DNA of 64,000 bases. Source: Chryseobacterium shigense. GTDB lineage: Bacteria > Bacteroidota > Bacteroidia > Flavobacteriales > Weeksellaceae. The translations under genes and the position numbers were made by a program. Shown piece after piece: positions 33,704 through 42,036 of this stretch (positions are counted from its first letter, which is position 1; the number at the start of each line of letters is the position of its first letter). The stretch spans positions 62,001 to 126,000 of the forward strand of contig NZ_FTNY01000005.1 in assembly GCF_900156575.1 (NCBI RefSeq). The letters are read 5' to 3'. The notes below the pieces were generated by a model. It ran no database searches. It was not told the DNA's origin and saw nothing but the letters and a program-made list of their open reading frames with translations.

Positions 33704-34456
33704 ATGAAAATTATAGGATTAAATTTAGATATTGTCTGGAAAGACAAGAAGAAAAATTTTCAAATAATCGAGGATCAGTTGAAAGATCTGGAAGCGGATA
33801 TTTTTCTGCTTCCCGAAATGTTTTCTACAGGATTCTGTATGGATGCGGCTGAAGTTTCGGACAGACATGAAGAATCTCTGGAATTTCTGAAAAAGATGTC
33901 AAAAGAAAAAAAGGCAGCCTTTTGCGGAAGTGCTCCGGTAGAAATGGGGGAACGTTTTTATAACAGAATGTATTTTGTGCAGCCTGACTCCGAAAGTTTT
34001 TTCTACGACAAAAGGCATCTGTTTTCTTTTTCAGGAGAAGATCAGGTGTATAGTCCGGGACATAAAAGGGTCATTGTGAATTATAAAGGAATCCGGATTT
34101 TACTTCAGGTATGCTACGATCTTCGGTTTCCGGTATTCGCAAGAAATAATGATGATTATGATGCTGTTTTGTATATCGCCAACTGGCCTGAGAAGAGAGT
34201 AGGAGCGTGGGAACATCTTTTAAAAGCCAGAGCGATCGAAAATCTGTCTTTCGTTTTTGGGTTAAACAGAATTGGGACAGACGGAAATAATCTTTTTTAT
34301 CAGGAGAGTTCGCATTGCTTTTTTGCAGACGGAACGGAAATTTCTAAAAAAGAAGGAAATATCATCTCTGCGGAACTGAATATGGATGAATTGAAAGACT
34401 TCAGAAAACACTTTCAGTTTCTCAACGACAGAGATAGGTTTACAATGGATTTATAG
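33704..34456 (+). CDS. Carbon-nitrogen hydrolase, probable omega-amidase (YafV/Nit2-like)
   Basis: 250 residues of the nitrilase superfamily with the Glu-Lys-Cys triad: Glu38 in LLPEMFSTGF, Lys103 in YDKRHLF, Cys137 in QVCYDLRFPVF. The triad contexts match the omega-amidase (YafV/Nit2) branch, which hydrolyses 2-oxoglutaramate or alpha-ketoglutaramate-like products of transamination. Cytosolic. Stand-alone gene, convergent with the thioredoxin operon; a long perfect stem lies between them. Confidence 0.88.
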   Translation: MKIIGLNLDIVWKDKKKNFQIIEDQLKDLEADIFLLPEMFSTGFCMDAAEVSDRHEESLEFLKKMSKEKKAAFCGSAPVEMGERFYNRMYFVQPDSESFFYDKRHLFSFSGEDQVYSPGHKRVIVNYKGIRILLQVCYDLRFPVFARNNDDYDAVLYIANWPEKRVGAWEHLLKARAIENLSFVFGLNRIGTDGNNLFYQESSHCFFADGTEISKKEGNIISAELNMDELKDFRKHFQFLNDRDRFTMDL

Positions 34457-34459
34457 GAA

Positions 34460-34518
34460 AAGGCTGAGGCTAAGAATGAAACCAGAAGATATTCTGCTTC
34501 AATCTTAGCCTCAGCCTT
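34460..34518. terminator. Long bidirectional terminator between nitrilase and thioredoxin genes
   Basis: Perfect 16-bp arms (34460-34475 and 34503-34518) around a 27-base spacer, with A/T runs outside. Longer than most terminators here. Confidence 0.75.
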
Positions 34519-34522
34519 AATT

Positions 34523-34822
34523 TTAAGAATACTGTTTAAGCAATTCCGTGAGTGTATTCACATCATGAACACCGCTTTCTTTCCATAAAAGTTCCCCGTT
34601 TTTGAAAACGGCCAATGTTGGAACACCTCGTACACCATATTGTGCGGCCAATGCCGGATATTGGTCTACATCTACTTTGATAATTCTGGCTCCTTCACCT
34701 ATATTTTCCTTTACCGTGTTTAAAACAGAGGATTGTACTTTGCATGGCTGACACCACGTAGCAAAAAAGTCAATAAGTACCGGTCTCTCCGAATTGATGA
34801 TTTCCTGAAATTTCTGTGACAT
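34523..34822 (-). CDS. Thioredoxin family protein with CQPC active site
   Basis: About 99 residues from ATG 34822, the length of a single thioredoxin domain. Active site WCQPC (Cys24, Cys27) in place of the usual WCGPC. The cis-Pro loop GVRGVPTLAVF and the C-terminal GVHDVNTLTELL are normal. A longer frame begins at 34864 but its added N-terminus is unlike thioredoxin. Reduces disulfides or persulfides; its place after two rhodanese-type genes suggests handling of protein persulfide. Cytosolic. Confidence 0.85.
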   Translation of the reverse strand: MSQKFQEIINSERPVLIDFFATWCQPCKVQSSVLNTVKENIGEGARIIKVDVDQYPALAAQYGVRGVPTLAVFKNGELLWKESGVHDVNTLTELLKQYS

Positions 34823-34884
34823 AGTTTTAGTTTTATCAGAACCATTAAGATTCACCATAATCAATCTTAATGGCTTAATTATTT

Positions 34885-35259
34885 TTACTTTCCGGATGAT
34901 TTCTCATCCTGTATTGCTTTTACATTTTTCCAGCTGGTCCCGTCATAAGCCTCTACGCCGTTTTTCTTTAGGATTTCCATTGCCTGATCAGCCTGTATTC
35001 CTTTGTTACAGAAAACCACTACTTTTTTGCCTTTCAGCAGATTTATATTATTCTGTAGTTCGGCTAAAGGAATATTAAGAGCATTTTTTGCGGTCCCTGC
35101 TTCATACTGCTCGGGAATTCTCACATCTACCAGGGTGACATCCGAACTGTTAACCATTTCTCTGATGTCTGCTCGTGGCATCGTTGCCATATCTGTTGTT
35201 TTACAGGCAGTTAATGTCAATGCTGTAGCGATAATAAACCAGAAAATCTTTATTTTCAT
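34885..35259 (-). CDS. Rhodanese-like domain lipoprotein
   Basis: About 124 residues. Signal peptide with lipobox LTAC (Cys about 18), then one rhodanese domain: VTLVDVRIPEQYEAGTAKNALNIP and the active-site loop VFCNKGIQA with its Cys. Likely carries sulfur as a persulfide in the periplasm or at the membrane. It starts five bases after the stop of the MBL-rhodanese gene; the thioredoxin gene follows after about 60 bases. Confidence 0.85.
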   Translation of the reverse strand: MKIKIFWFIIATALTLTACKTTDMATMPRADIREMVNSSDVTLVDVRIPEQYEAGTAKNALNIPLAELQNNINLLKGKKVVVFCNKGIQADQAMEILKKNGVEAYDGTSWKNVKAIQDEKSSGK

Positions 35260-35264
35260 GAAAA

Positions 35265-36674
35265 TTATAGGGTCTTTGACTGACATACAAAATCTGTAGT
35301 TGGTAATTTTTCTGTCTTCTTAATTCCATTGAATCCGCCTTCTATTTCGGTGAAGTTTCTGATTCCGTGTGCATTAAGGATGCTTGCTGCGATCATACTT
35401 CTGTATCCACCTGCACAATGAAGAAAGAAATGTTCAGAGTCATCAATGGTTTTTACCCAGTCACTGATGGTATCCAATGGCTTGTTGAAGGCATTGTCAA
35501 CGTGTTCTGCAGAATATTCGCTCAGTTTTCTGACATCGATTACTTTAGCACTTTCTGTAAACTGTTCAGCGAATTCAGCAGGAGATATTCTTTTGATGTC
35601 GTCAGTTTCTTTTCCTGCATCTTTCCAGGCACTGAAACTGCCGTCAAGATATCCTAAAACATTGTCGAAACCTACTCTGCTTAATCTGGTAATGACCTCT
35701 TCTTCAGTTCCCTCATCAACGACCAGTAAAAGAGGATGCTTTACATCTACGATCATATTTCCTACCCATGGCGCGAAATCTCCTTTTAAGCCTATATTGA
35801 CAGAATTAGGAATAAATCCTTTGTGGAACTCTGCAGGGCTTCTTGTATCTAAAATTAAAGCGCCTGTGTCTTCTGCGAACGCTTCAAAATCTTCAGCAGC
35901 AATCGGACTTAAGCCTTTGTTCATTACCACATCCAGGCTTTCGTATCCCCCTTTGTTCATGGCGACATTCATTCCGAAATATTTTGGTGGAGCAGTAAGG
36001 CCGTCCAGAACCTCTCTGATAAATGACTCTTTATCCGGCTGGTTCAGCGCGTAATTGGTTCTCTTTTGATTTCCTAAGGTATCTACGGTCTCCTTCTGCA
36101 TATTTTTTCCACACGCTGATCCTGCACCATGGGCAGGATAAACTGTAACGCTGTCGTCTAAGGGCATAATTTTGGTCTGAAGACTTTCATACAGAATTCC
36201 TGCAAGATCTTCCTGAGTAAGATTGGTGGCTTTTTGTGCAAGGTCTGGTCTTCCAACGTCTCCCAGAAAAAGAGTGTCTCCTGTAAAAATAGCTGTTTCA
36301 ACACCATTTTCGTCGATGAGCAGATAGGTTGTGCTCTCCATCGTGTGTCCCGGAGTATGCAATACTTTTATTTTTATGTTTCCGATTTCAAAAATCTGGT
36401 GATCTTCGGCAATGATCGCCTCAAATGCCGGCTGAGCTGTAGGTCCGTAAACGATAGGAGCTCCTGTTTTATGACTTAGATCCAAATGTCCTGAAACAAA
36501 ATCAGCATGGAAGTGGGTCTCAAAAATATATTTTAAAGTAACATTGTCTTTTTCAAGACGATCCTGGTAAGGTTTTACTTCTCTAAGAGGATCAATAATG
36601 ACTGCTTCATTCTCTGATACAATATAATAGGCACCCTGAGCCAGACAGCCCGTATATATTTGTTCAATTTTCAT
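35265..36674 (-). CDS. MBL-fold hydrolase with two rhodanese domains (persulfide dioxygenase-like)
   Basis: 469 residues. Residues about 1-210 form a metallo-beta-lactamase domain close to ETHE1-type persulfide dioxygenases (THFHADFVSGH, residues 53-63; HTPGHT; GDTLFLGDVGRPDL; HGAGSACG). Then two rhodanese domains: the first (about 265-350) lacks the active Cys (VVDEGTEEE in its place), the second has it (HCAGGYRSM, near residue 425). Such fusions (CstB-like) oxidise glutathione- or CoA-bound persulfides to sulfite or thiosulfate. In the metal motif the residue after Asp58 is Phe rather than His; His63 may compensate. First gene of the sulfur operon. Confidence 0.88.
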   Translation of the reverse strand: MKIEQIYTGCLAQGAYYIVSENEAVIIDPLREVKPYQDRLEKDNVTLKYIFETHFHADFVSGHLDLSHKTGAPIVYGPTAQPAFEAIIAEDHQIFEIGNIKIKVLHTPGHTMESTTYLLIDENGVETAIFTGDTLFLGDVGRPDLAQKATNLTQEDLAGILYESLQTKIMPLDDSVTVYPAHGAGSACGKNMQKETVDTLGNQKRTNYALNQPDKESFIREVLDGLTAPPKYFGMNVAMNKGGYESLDVVMNKGLSPIAAEDFEAFAEDTGALILDTRSPAEFHKGFIPNSVNIGLKGDFAPWVGNMIVDVKHPLLLVVDEGTEEEVITRLSRVGFDNVLGYLDGSFSAWKDAGKETDDIKRISPAEFAEQFTESAKVIDVRKLSEYSAEHVDNAFNKPLDTISDWVKTIDDSEHFFLHCAGGYRSMIAASILNAHGIRNFTEIEGGFNGIKKTEKLPTTDFVCQSKTL

Positions 36675-37039
36675 TGGGGTCTTTTTTAAATTTTAGATAA
36701 AGATACAAAGTATTAGATGAAATGTAAATGAAATGTTAAATTCAGATGATAGTTTCTTTCAATATTCGCGGGGTGAAAGCCTTAAAATCCTTTGTTTTCA
36801 AATGGAAAGGGGAGGTCGTGAAAAAGTGATTGAATACAATGTTTTTTATCATGTGCTAAAAATGAAAATAATTATGTAGGGTCATTCATTGCATGGTTAC
36901 CTTCTCTCATTGTTTAGAATTTGAAGGCAAGAGCTTTCGGTGATTTTTAAAGTGTATTCACTAAGATTATTCTTGAATATGATTTTAATGGTCAGATATT
37001 TTACAAAAACTTTTATATTTATAGGTTTAAAAAGATCAG
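36675..37039. other. Gene-free region between the divergent MBL-rhodanese and HerA genes
   Basis: 365 bases, AT-rich, carrying both promoters. I see no ORF above 30 codons that looks coding, no hairpin and no clear regulatory palindrome. Confidence 0.5.
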
Positions 37040-38566
37040 ATGGCAGACAAAACACAATTTATTGAAGAACTGAACACAAGATATACTCCCAAAGGAGAGC
37101 ACATTATACTGGGAAAAGGAATGCTGGACGGTGAAGTAGTACCGGAAGTCAACGTGACGATTCCTCTGAAAACAATCAACCGTCATGGTCTTATTGCAGG
37201 TGCCACAGGAACGGGGAAAACAAAAACACTTCAGGTCTTTGCAGAGCAGCTTTCTCATGCAGGAATTCCTTCTTTGGTTTTGGATATTAAAGGAGACTTT
37301 TCAGGAATTGCCGAAGCTGGTCAGATGAATCCGGTTATTGAAGAAAGATATGCTAAAACACAACTTCCCTATCATCCGCAGGCATTTCCTGTAGAGCTCA
37401 TGAGCATTTCCGGTGGAAAGGGAGTGAAGTTAAGAGCGACTGTGACAGAATTCGGTCCGGTTTTGTTAAGCAAGATCCTGGAACTGAATGATACCCAGCA
37501 GAGCATTATGTCTATTGTTTTTAAATACTGTGATGATAAAGGTCTTCCGTTAATCGATCTCAATGACTTGAAAAAAGTTCTGCAGTATGTGACAGACAAT
37601 GCTCAGGGGAAAGCTGAACTGGCCGCTAACTATGGTTCTATTGCTTCGGCTTCATTAGGAGCAATACTTAGATCTATTGTGGCTCTTGAACAACAAGGAG
37701 CCTCTGACTTCTTTGGAGAATTAAGTTTTGACGTGCATGATCTTTTGGAAACCAGAGATGGAAAAGGAGTGGTCAATATCTTAAGAGTAGCTGAAATACA
37801 AAGCAAACCACAACTCTTCTCCACTTTTATGCTTTCTCTTTTTGCAGAAATCTATATGACTTTTCCTGAAGAGGGAGACAGTGGGAAACCAAAACTGGTC
37901 CTGTTTATAGATGAAGCTCACCTAATTTTTGATGAAGCTTCCAAATCACTGCTTTCGCAGATTGAAACAATGGTTAAACTGATCCGTTCCAAAGGTGTCG
38001 GGATCTATTTTATTACACAGATTCCCGGTGATGTTCCTGAGAATGTACTCTCACAGTTAGGACTGAAGATTCAGCATGCATTGAGAGGTTTTACCGCAAA
38101 AGATAAAAAAGAAATTAACAAAGCTGTTGAAAACTACCCGACCACAGAGTTTTATAATGCACCCAGCCTGATCCAGAATCTTGGAATTGGAGAAGCATTT
38201 ATTACTGCTTTGGATGAAAAAGGAATTCCTACACCACTTGTTCATACCTATCTGATTTCTCCTGAATCCAGAATGGACATTTTAAGTGACGCTGAAATAT
38301 CAGAACTCACAGGGAAATCAGCACTTGTAGCAAAATACGAACAGCCTGTAGATAAAGAATCCGCTTATGAAATATTAACAAGCAGAATGGAACAGGCCGC
38401 TCAAAACTCTGCACCCACCCAAAAAACAAGACCGGTTAAAGAAGAACCCGGAATGTTTGAACAGGTACTTCAAAGCAAAGCAGGACGAACTTTTACCAGC
38501 ACCTTGATGCGGGAAGGAGCAAAAGCGCTTCTTGGAATGTTTGGACTGGGAGGAAGAAAGAGATAG
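37040..38566 (+). CDS. HerA-like helicase/ATPase (DUF853, YjgR-like)
   Basis: 508 residues. N-terminal GKGMLDGEVVPEVNVTIPLKTINRHGLIAGATGTGKTKTLQ contains the Walker A (GATGTGKT, about 54-61); Walker B is LVLFIDEAHLIFDEA (about 288-302); then FITQIPGDVPENVLSQLGLKIQHALRGFTAKD. This is the DUF853/HerA-C type of hexameric ATPase, with a C-terminal tail including GRTFTSTLMREGAKALLGMFGLGGRKR. Role in E. coli (YjgR) is uncertain; DNA translocation is suggested by family. No NurA nuclease partner is adjacent. Confidence 0.87.
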   Translation: MADKTQFIEELNTRYTPKGEHIILGKGMLDGEVVPEVNVTIPLKTINRHGLIAGATGTGKTKTLQVFAEQLSHAGIPSLVLDIKGDFSGIAEAGQMNPVIEERYAKTQLPYHPQAFPVELMSISGGKGVKLRATVTEFGPVLLSKILELNDTQQSIMSIVFKYCDDKGLPLIDLNDLKKVLQYVTDNAQGKAELAANYGSIASASLGAILRSIVALEQQGASDFFGELSFDVHDLLETRDGKGVVNILRVAEIQSKPQLFSTFMLSLFAEIYMTFPEEGDSGKPKLVLFIDEAHLIFDEASKSLLSQIETMVKLIRSKGVGIYFITQIPGDVPENVLSQLGLKIQHALRGFTAKDKKEINKAVENYPTTEFYNAPSLIQNLGIGEAFITALDEKGIPTPLVHTYLISPESRMDILSDAEISELTGKSALVAKYEQPVDKESAYEILTSRMEQAAQNSAPTQKTRPVKEEPGMFEQVLQSKAGRTFTSTLMREGAKALLGMFGLGGRKR

Positions 38567-38957
38567 ATTTTAAAATTAATTCCTCGAAAAAATAAACTGC
38601 TATGAAAAGAGTATCAGCTTTTTATTAAATAAGGCAGGCTGTTTTGAAGCTGGTCATGGACAGTATCAATGCGGGTTTTACTTTTTTTGAAATATTTTTT
38701 GTTATTTTAGCCGCATTGCCTTTATTGGTAAATAAAAATGGCTGTATCGGTCATTTGCCGGAATATTTCTTTTATAAGTTGGTACGTGTTTTTTAATGTG
38801 TCTATGGTCATTAGTTAAGACGTACAGCAAGCAAAATGGCAGCTGTTATGGACCTATGGCATGGGTTATGTACTAGCTTCCTTATCTTAAGTCCCAGTCT
38901 TATCATGACGGGAATGATAAAAATTAATTTAAAAATTGCAGTATAATTAAAAATTCA
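38567..38957. other. Gene-free region between HerA and exonuclease genes
   Basis: 391 bases containing one possible short ORF (38656-38796, listed separately). No hairpin terminator for the HerA gene is clear. Confidence 0.45.
38656..38796 (+). CDS. Possible single-membrane-segment small protein (46 aa)
   Basis: ATG to TAA gives 46 residues with a strong hydrophobic stretch (FTFFEIFFVILAALPLL, about residues 8-24). I recognise no family. No promoter box of the usual type stands just upstream. Could be a remnant of a larger membrane protein or chance. Confidence 0.28.
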   Translation: MDSINAGFTFFEIFFVILAALPLLVNKNGCIGHLPEYFFYKLVRVF

Positions 38958-40181
38958 ATGTATTCGATTATAGATATAGAAAGTAATGGTGCAGGTTATA
39001 GAAAGGAATGCATTATAGATATAGCCATCTACAGGTATGATGGTCAGAAAATTACTGACCAGTTTATTTCTCTTGTCAATCCTGAAAGCGATATTACCCC
39101 TTTTGTGCAGAAACTTACCAATATAACGCCCAAAATGGTTAAAACCGCACCAAAATTTCATGAAATTGCAAAAAGAGTCATTGAAATCACTCAGAATACC
39201 ACACTGGTGGGTCACAATATTGACTTTGATTACAGAATGCTTCGCCAGTCTTTTAAAAGATTGGGGTACGAGTTCCAGACCAGTACTTTAGATACCATTC
39301 CTTTAGCGAAAAAGATGATTCCGGATGAAGTAAGTTATTCACTCGGAAAATTGGTGAAATCTTTAGGAATTCCTTTGACCAATCATCACAGAGCCGATGG
39401 AGATGCAAGAGCCACGCTGGAATTGTTCAAACTTTTGATTTCAAAAGATACCGAAAATGAGATCATCCAAAAGCAACATGACGAAACCAATTCGAAAACC
39501 TATATCAATAAAATCAAGATCCTGACTCAGGATTTACCGAATGAAAAAGGGTTTGTTTACTTTCAGAATGAAGCAGGAAAAATTATTTTATCTGATTACG
39601 TTCCGGATATCAATAAATTCTCAAAAAAGGTTTTTAATTCCAAGTCTAAAAAATGGGAACAGGTTCAGCAGGAAGTGGAACAGATCAATTATGAACTTAC
39701 AGGAACCGATATTATTGCCAAGCTGATTCTGAATTCTAAAAATATCAAAAAGAAGGAAGTATTTCCGTTCGGGCTTTATTTTAGAAACAATAAATATATT
39801 GTTGAAAAGAATAAACTGAATAAAACTGAAAAACCCATCCTTAAATTCAGATCATTTACCCAGGGAACAAAAGCCGTTCAGTTCATTGGACTTCAGGAAG
39901 AGTTTAATGACATCAATGTGTTCATTAAAAAAATAGATTTCAGAAAAAGAAATGAACTCTGGCTTGGTCAGGGGCGAAAGTTGGGTGAAAAAATGTTCAT
40001 GATCATTGAAAATGGAAAGATCATGTCTTATGGTTTTTATGACCTGTTTACCCAGATTCAGACCATGAGCAAGATCTCAAAACTGAAGATTGATCTCCCT
40101 TTGCCGTCTACAGACTTACACAATGATCTGCAGCTGGCATTACTTCGGGGTGATTTTGAGACCTTACCCTTACCGAAATAA
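38958..40181 (+). CDS. DnaQ-like 3'-5' exonuclease with degenerate GIY-YIG-like domain
   Basis: 407 residues. N-terminal DEDDh exonuclease domain (1-165): Asp-Glu pair in SIIDIESNGAG (residues 6 and 8), VGHNIDFDYRML and HHRADGDARATLEL with the final His and Asp. Residues about 190-270 follow the order of the UvrC/Cho N-terminal GIY-YIG domain: LPNEKGFVYFQNEAGKIIL ... KKWEQVQQEVEQINYELTG ... IIAKLILNS ... IKK, but the catalytic Tyr, Arg and Glu positions are replaced (Gly-Phe-Val-Tyr, Leu-Ser-Asp, Lys, Asn). The C-terminal 140 residues resemble the end of Cho-like proteins but I do not recognise a domain. A processive 3'-5' exonuclease acting on DNA is likely. Confidence 0.82.
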   Translation: MYSIIDIESNGAGYRKECIIDIAIYRYDGQKITDQFISLVNPESDITPFVQKLTNITPKMVKTAPKFHEIAKRVIEITQNTTLVGHNIDFDYRMLRQSFKRLGYEFQTSTLDTIPLAKKMIPDEVSYSLGKLVKSLGIPLTNHHRADGDARATLELFKLLISKDTENEIIQKQHDETNSKTYINKIKILTQDLPNEKGFVYFQNEAGKIILSDYVPDINKFSKKVFNSKSKKWEQVQQEVEQINYELTGTDIIAKLILNSKNIKKKEVFPFGLYFRNNKYIVEKNKLNKTEKPILKFRSFTQGTKAVQFIGLQEEFNDINVFIKKIDFRKRNELWLGQGRKLGEKMFMIIENGKIMSYGFYDLFTQIQTMSKISKLKIDLPLPSTDLHNDLQLALLRGDFETLPLPK

Positions 40182-40260
40182 TCAAGAAAATCAGACTTTA
40201 GAAGTTTTTATCAAAAGAAGATGCTTTCAAATGAATTTTCTTAAAATAAAAAATAAATAG

Positions 40261-40269
40261 TATTTTTGT
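40261..40269 (+). promoter_or_regulatory. -7 box of a short transcript (TATTTTTGT)
   Basis: TAnnTTTG box 18 bases upstream of the 23-codon ORF at 40288. Confidence 0.4.
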
Positions 40270-40287
40270 AAAAAATAAATAGAAGCA

Positions 40288-40359
40288 ATGCAAAATTTTA
40301 AACAAATTAAAACCGGAAAAAAGGGAACTGTAAAGTTTTCCAAGGTTTGGAATATTTAA
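40288..40359 (+). CDS. Possible 23-aa peptide or remnant of a cold-shock-like gene
   Basis: ATG to TAA gives 23 residues ending KGTVKFSKVWNI. The four residues GTVKF match the start of cold shock proteins (GTVKFF), but the frame ends at once. A promoter box precedes it and a T-rich hairpin follows at 40391-40424, so the stretch may be a small RNA in which the ORF is incidental. Confidence 0.3.
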   Translation: MQNFKQIKTGKKGTVKFSKVWNI

Positions 40360-40390
40360 AAGACTTGTCTTGCATAAAAATAATTAATGT

Positions 40391-40424
40391 GGCAGGCTCT
40401 TTATCCAAGAATCTGCCTTTTTTT
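40391..40424 (+). terminator. Terminator of the short transcript
   Basis: GGCAG ... TCTT/AAGA ... CTGCC hairpin with a 2x2 internal loop, followed by seven T. It lies just before the lysA start. Confidence 0.6.
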
Positions 40425-40440
40425 ATGTTAAAATGAAATT

Positions 40441-41640
40441 ATGAATTCAAAAGAATTATTAAAGATTGCCAATGAGTTTGGCACCCCGGTGTATGTTTAT
40501 GATGCTGAATCCATCAAAGTTCAATACGAGAAACTTACATCTTCTTTTTTAAAACACACAAAGTTTTTCTATGCGGCAAAGGCGTTGACAAACATCAACA
40601 TTCTGAAGTATGTCAAGAACTTGGGTGCTTCTTTGGATTGTGTATCTATTAATGAAGTTAAACTAGGGCTAAAAGTAGGATTTCCTAAGGAAAAAATATT
40701 GTTTACGCCCAATTGTGTTGACCTTGCTGAAATAGAGGAAGCAATGACTTTCGGAGTTCATATTAACATAGACAACATTTCTATTCTTGAGCAATTCGGG
40801 AATAAATACGGAAGTACCTATCCGATCCTGGTAAGAATTAATCCACATATTTTTGCAGGAGGAAACTATAAAATTTCAACAGGACATATCGACAGTAAAT
40901 TCGGGATTTCCATTCATCAGGTTCGTCATATCGAAAGAGTGATGAAAAGTACGAATCTTAATGTGGAGGGGCTTCATATGCATACCGGAAGCGAGATCAA
41001 AGATCCTGATGTGTTCCTGCAGGCGCTGGATATCATGCTGGAGCTTTCCGAGCATTTCCCGAGCCTTAAATATCTGGATATGGGAAGTGGTTTCAAAATT
41101 CCTTACCAGGACAGCGAAGAAGAAACAGATGTGAAAACGCTGGGCAAAAAAGTAGAAAAAGTATTGTCTGAGTTCACAAAATCTACAGGACGTAATTTCG
41201 AATTATGGTTTGAACCAGGGAAATTCTTAGTAGGGAAAAGCGGTTATCTTTTGGTGAAAGCTAATGTAATCAAGCAGACCACTGCTACCGTTTTTGTAGG
41301 CGTAAATTCAGGCTTCAACCACTTGATCCGTCCGATGTTCTACGACTCTTATCATAAGATCGAAAATCTTTCTAATCCTAAAGGAGCGGAAAGAATCTAT
41401 ACGGTGGTAGGGAATATCTGTGAAACAGATACTTTTGCCTGGGATAGAAAATTAAACGAAGTAAGAGAAGGAGATATCCTTGTCTTCCATAATGCAGGAG
41501 CATACGGTTTTGAAATGAGTTCAAATTTTAACTCAAGATTAAAACCGGCTGAAGTACTATTCTTGGAGGGAAAAGCACACTTAATCCGTAAAAGAGACGA
41601 GTTTGAAGACTTGCTAAGAAATCAGATTGAAGTAATTTAA
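40441..41640 (+). CDS. lysA: Diaminopimelate decarboxylase
   Basis: 399 residues of the fold-type III (alanine racemase-like) PLP decarboxylases. Lys47 in FFYAAKAL binds PLP; the EGLHMHTGSEI block, the GSGFKIPY glycine stretch and the C-terminal NICETDTFAWDRKL with the catalytic Cys follow family order. It converts meso-diaminopimelate to L-lysine. A short N-terminus as in Bacteroidota. Starts soon after the terminator at 40391-40424, and a strong terminator follows. Confidence 0.94.
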   Translation: MNSKELLKIANEFGTPVYVYDAESIKVQYEKLTSSFLKHTKFFYAAKALTNINILKYVKNLGASLDCVSINEVKLGLKVGFPKEKILFTPNCVDLAEIEEAMTFGVHINIDNISILEQFGNKYGSTYPILVRINPHIFAGGNYKISTGHIDSKFGISIHQVRHIERVMKSTNLNVEGLHMHTGSEIKDPDVFLQALDIMLELSEHFPSLKYLDMGSGFKIPYQDSEEETDVKTLGKKVEKVLSEFTKSTGRNFELWFEPGKFLVGKSGYLLVKANVIKQTTATVFVGVNSGFNHLIRPMFYDSYHKIENLSNPKGAERIYTVVGNICETDTFAWDRKLNEVREGDILVFHNAGAYGFEMSSNFNSRLKPAEVLFLEGKAHLIRKRDEFEDLLRNQIEVI

Positions 41641-41659
41641 GAACTAATATAAATGATAC

Positions 41660-41685
41660 ACACTCCGCAGTAATCTGCGGAGTGT
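41660..41685 (+). terminator. Terminator of lysA
   Basis: Perfect ACACTCCGCAG/CTGCGGAGTGT stem with TAAT loop, followed by TTTTGTTT. Confidence 0.9.
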
Positions 41686-41690
41686 TTTGT

Positions 41691-42036
41691 TTAACAGAAA
41701 GGCGAAACCGGGATCAATTATACCTTCAGTGGAATTTCTCTTGAGTTTTTAAGAGGATGAAATTCAGCTTTGCTTTACAATCATAAAGCCCCCAATAACC
41801 GGAGTTATCTATCTTAATAAAACTTAACCACTTAAAAAATCTTAATGATTTAAAAACTTTCTTCTTCGATAATTACTATTTCAATATGTTGAAATTTTAA
41901 TAGTCTGTTGGCACAATAATTATTATTTATTAGCTAAATTTGAGAGAGGCAAGGATTTTTTTAATACTAAATACAGGCCCCGATCACTTTTTTTTTCAGT
42001 ATTCTATAACAAAAATAAACATCAAAAAATAATATT
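41691..42036. other. Gene-free region upstream of poxB
   Basis: About 345 bases with no convincing ORF. It contains the poxB promoter box and leaves a leader of about 85 bases before the start codon. Confidence 0.45.
41935..41943 (+). promoter_or_regulatory. -7 box of poxB (TAAATTTGA)
   Basis: TAnnTTTG match with a TTG at 41908-41910 as a possible -33 element. The leader to the ATG would be about 85 bases. Confidence 0.45.

Noticed and set aside
36740..36825. 27-codon ORF in the MBL-rhodanese/HerA gap
   Set aside because: Short, no promoter box directly upstream, no recognisable motif; likely chance.
41908..41925. Sigma-54-type promoter (TTGGCAC...) upstream of poxB
   Set aside because: The -24 part fits, but the -12 GC is missing (TTATT); a normal TAnnTTTG box lies just downstream.
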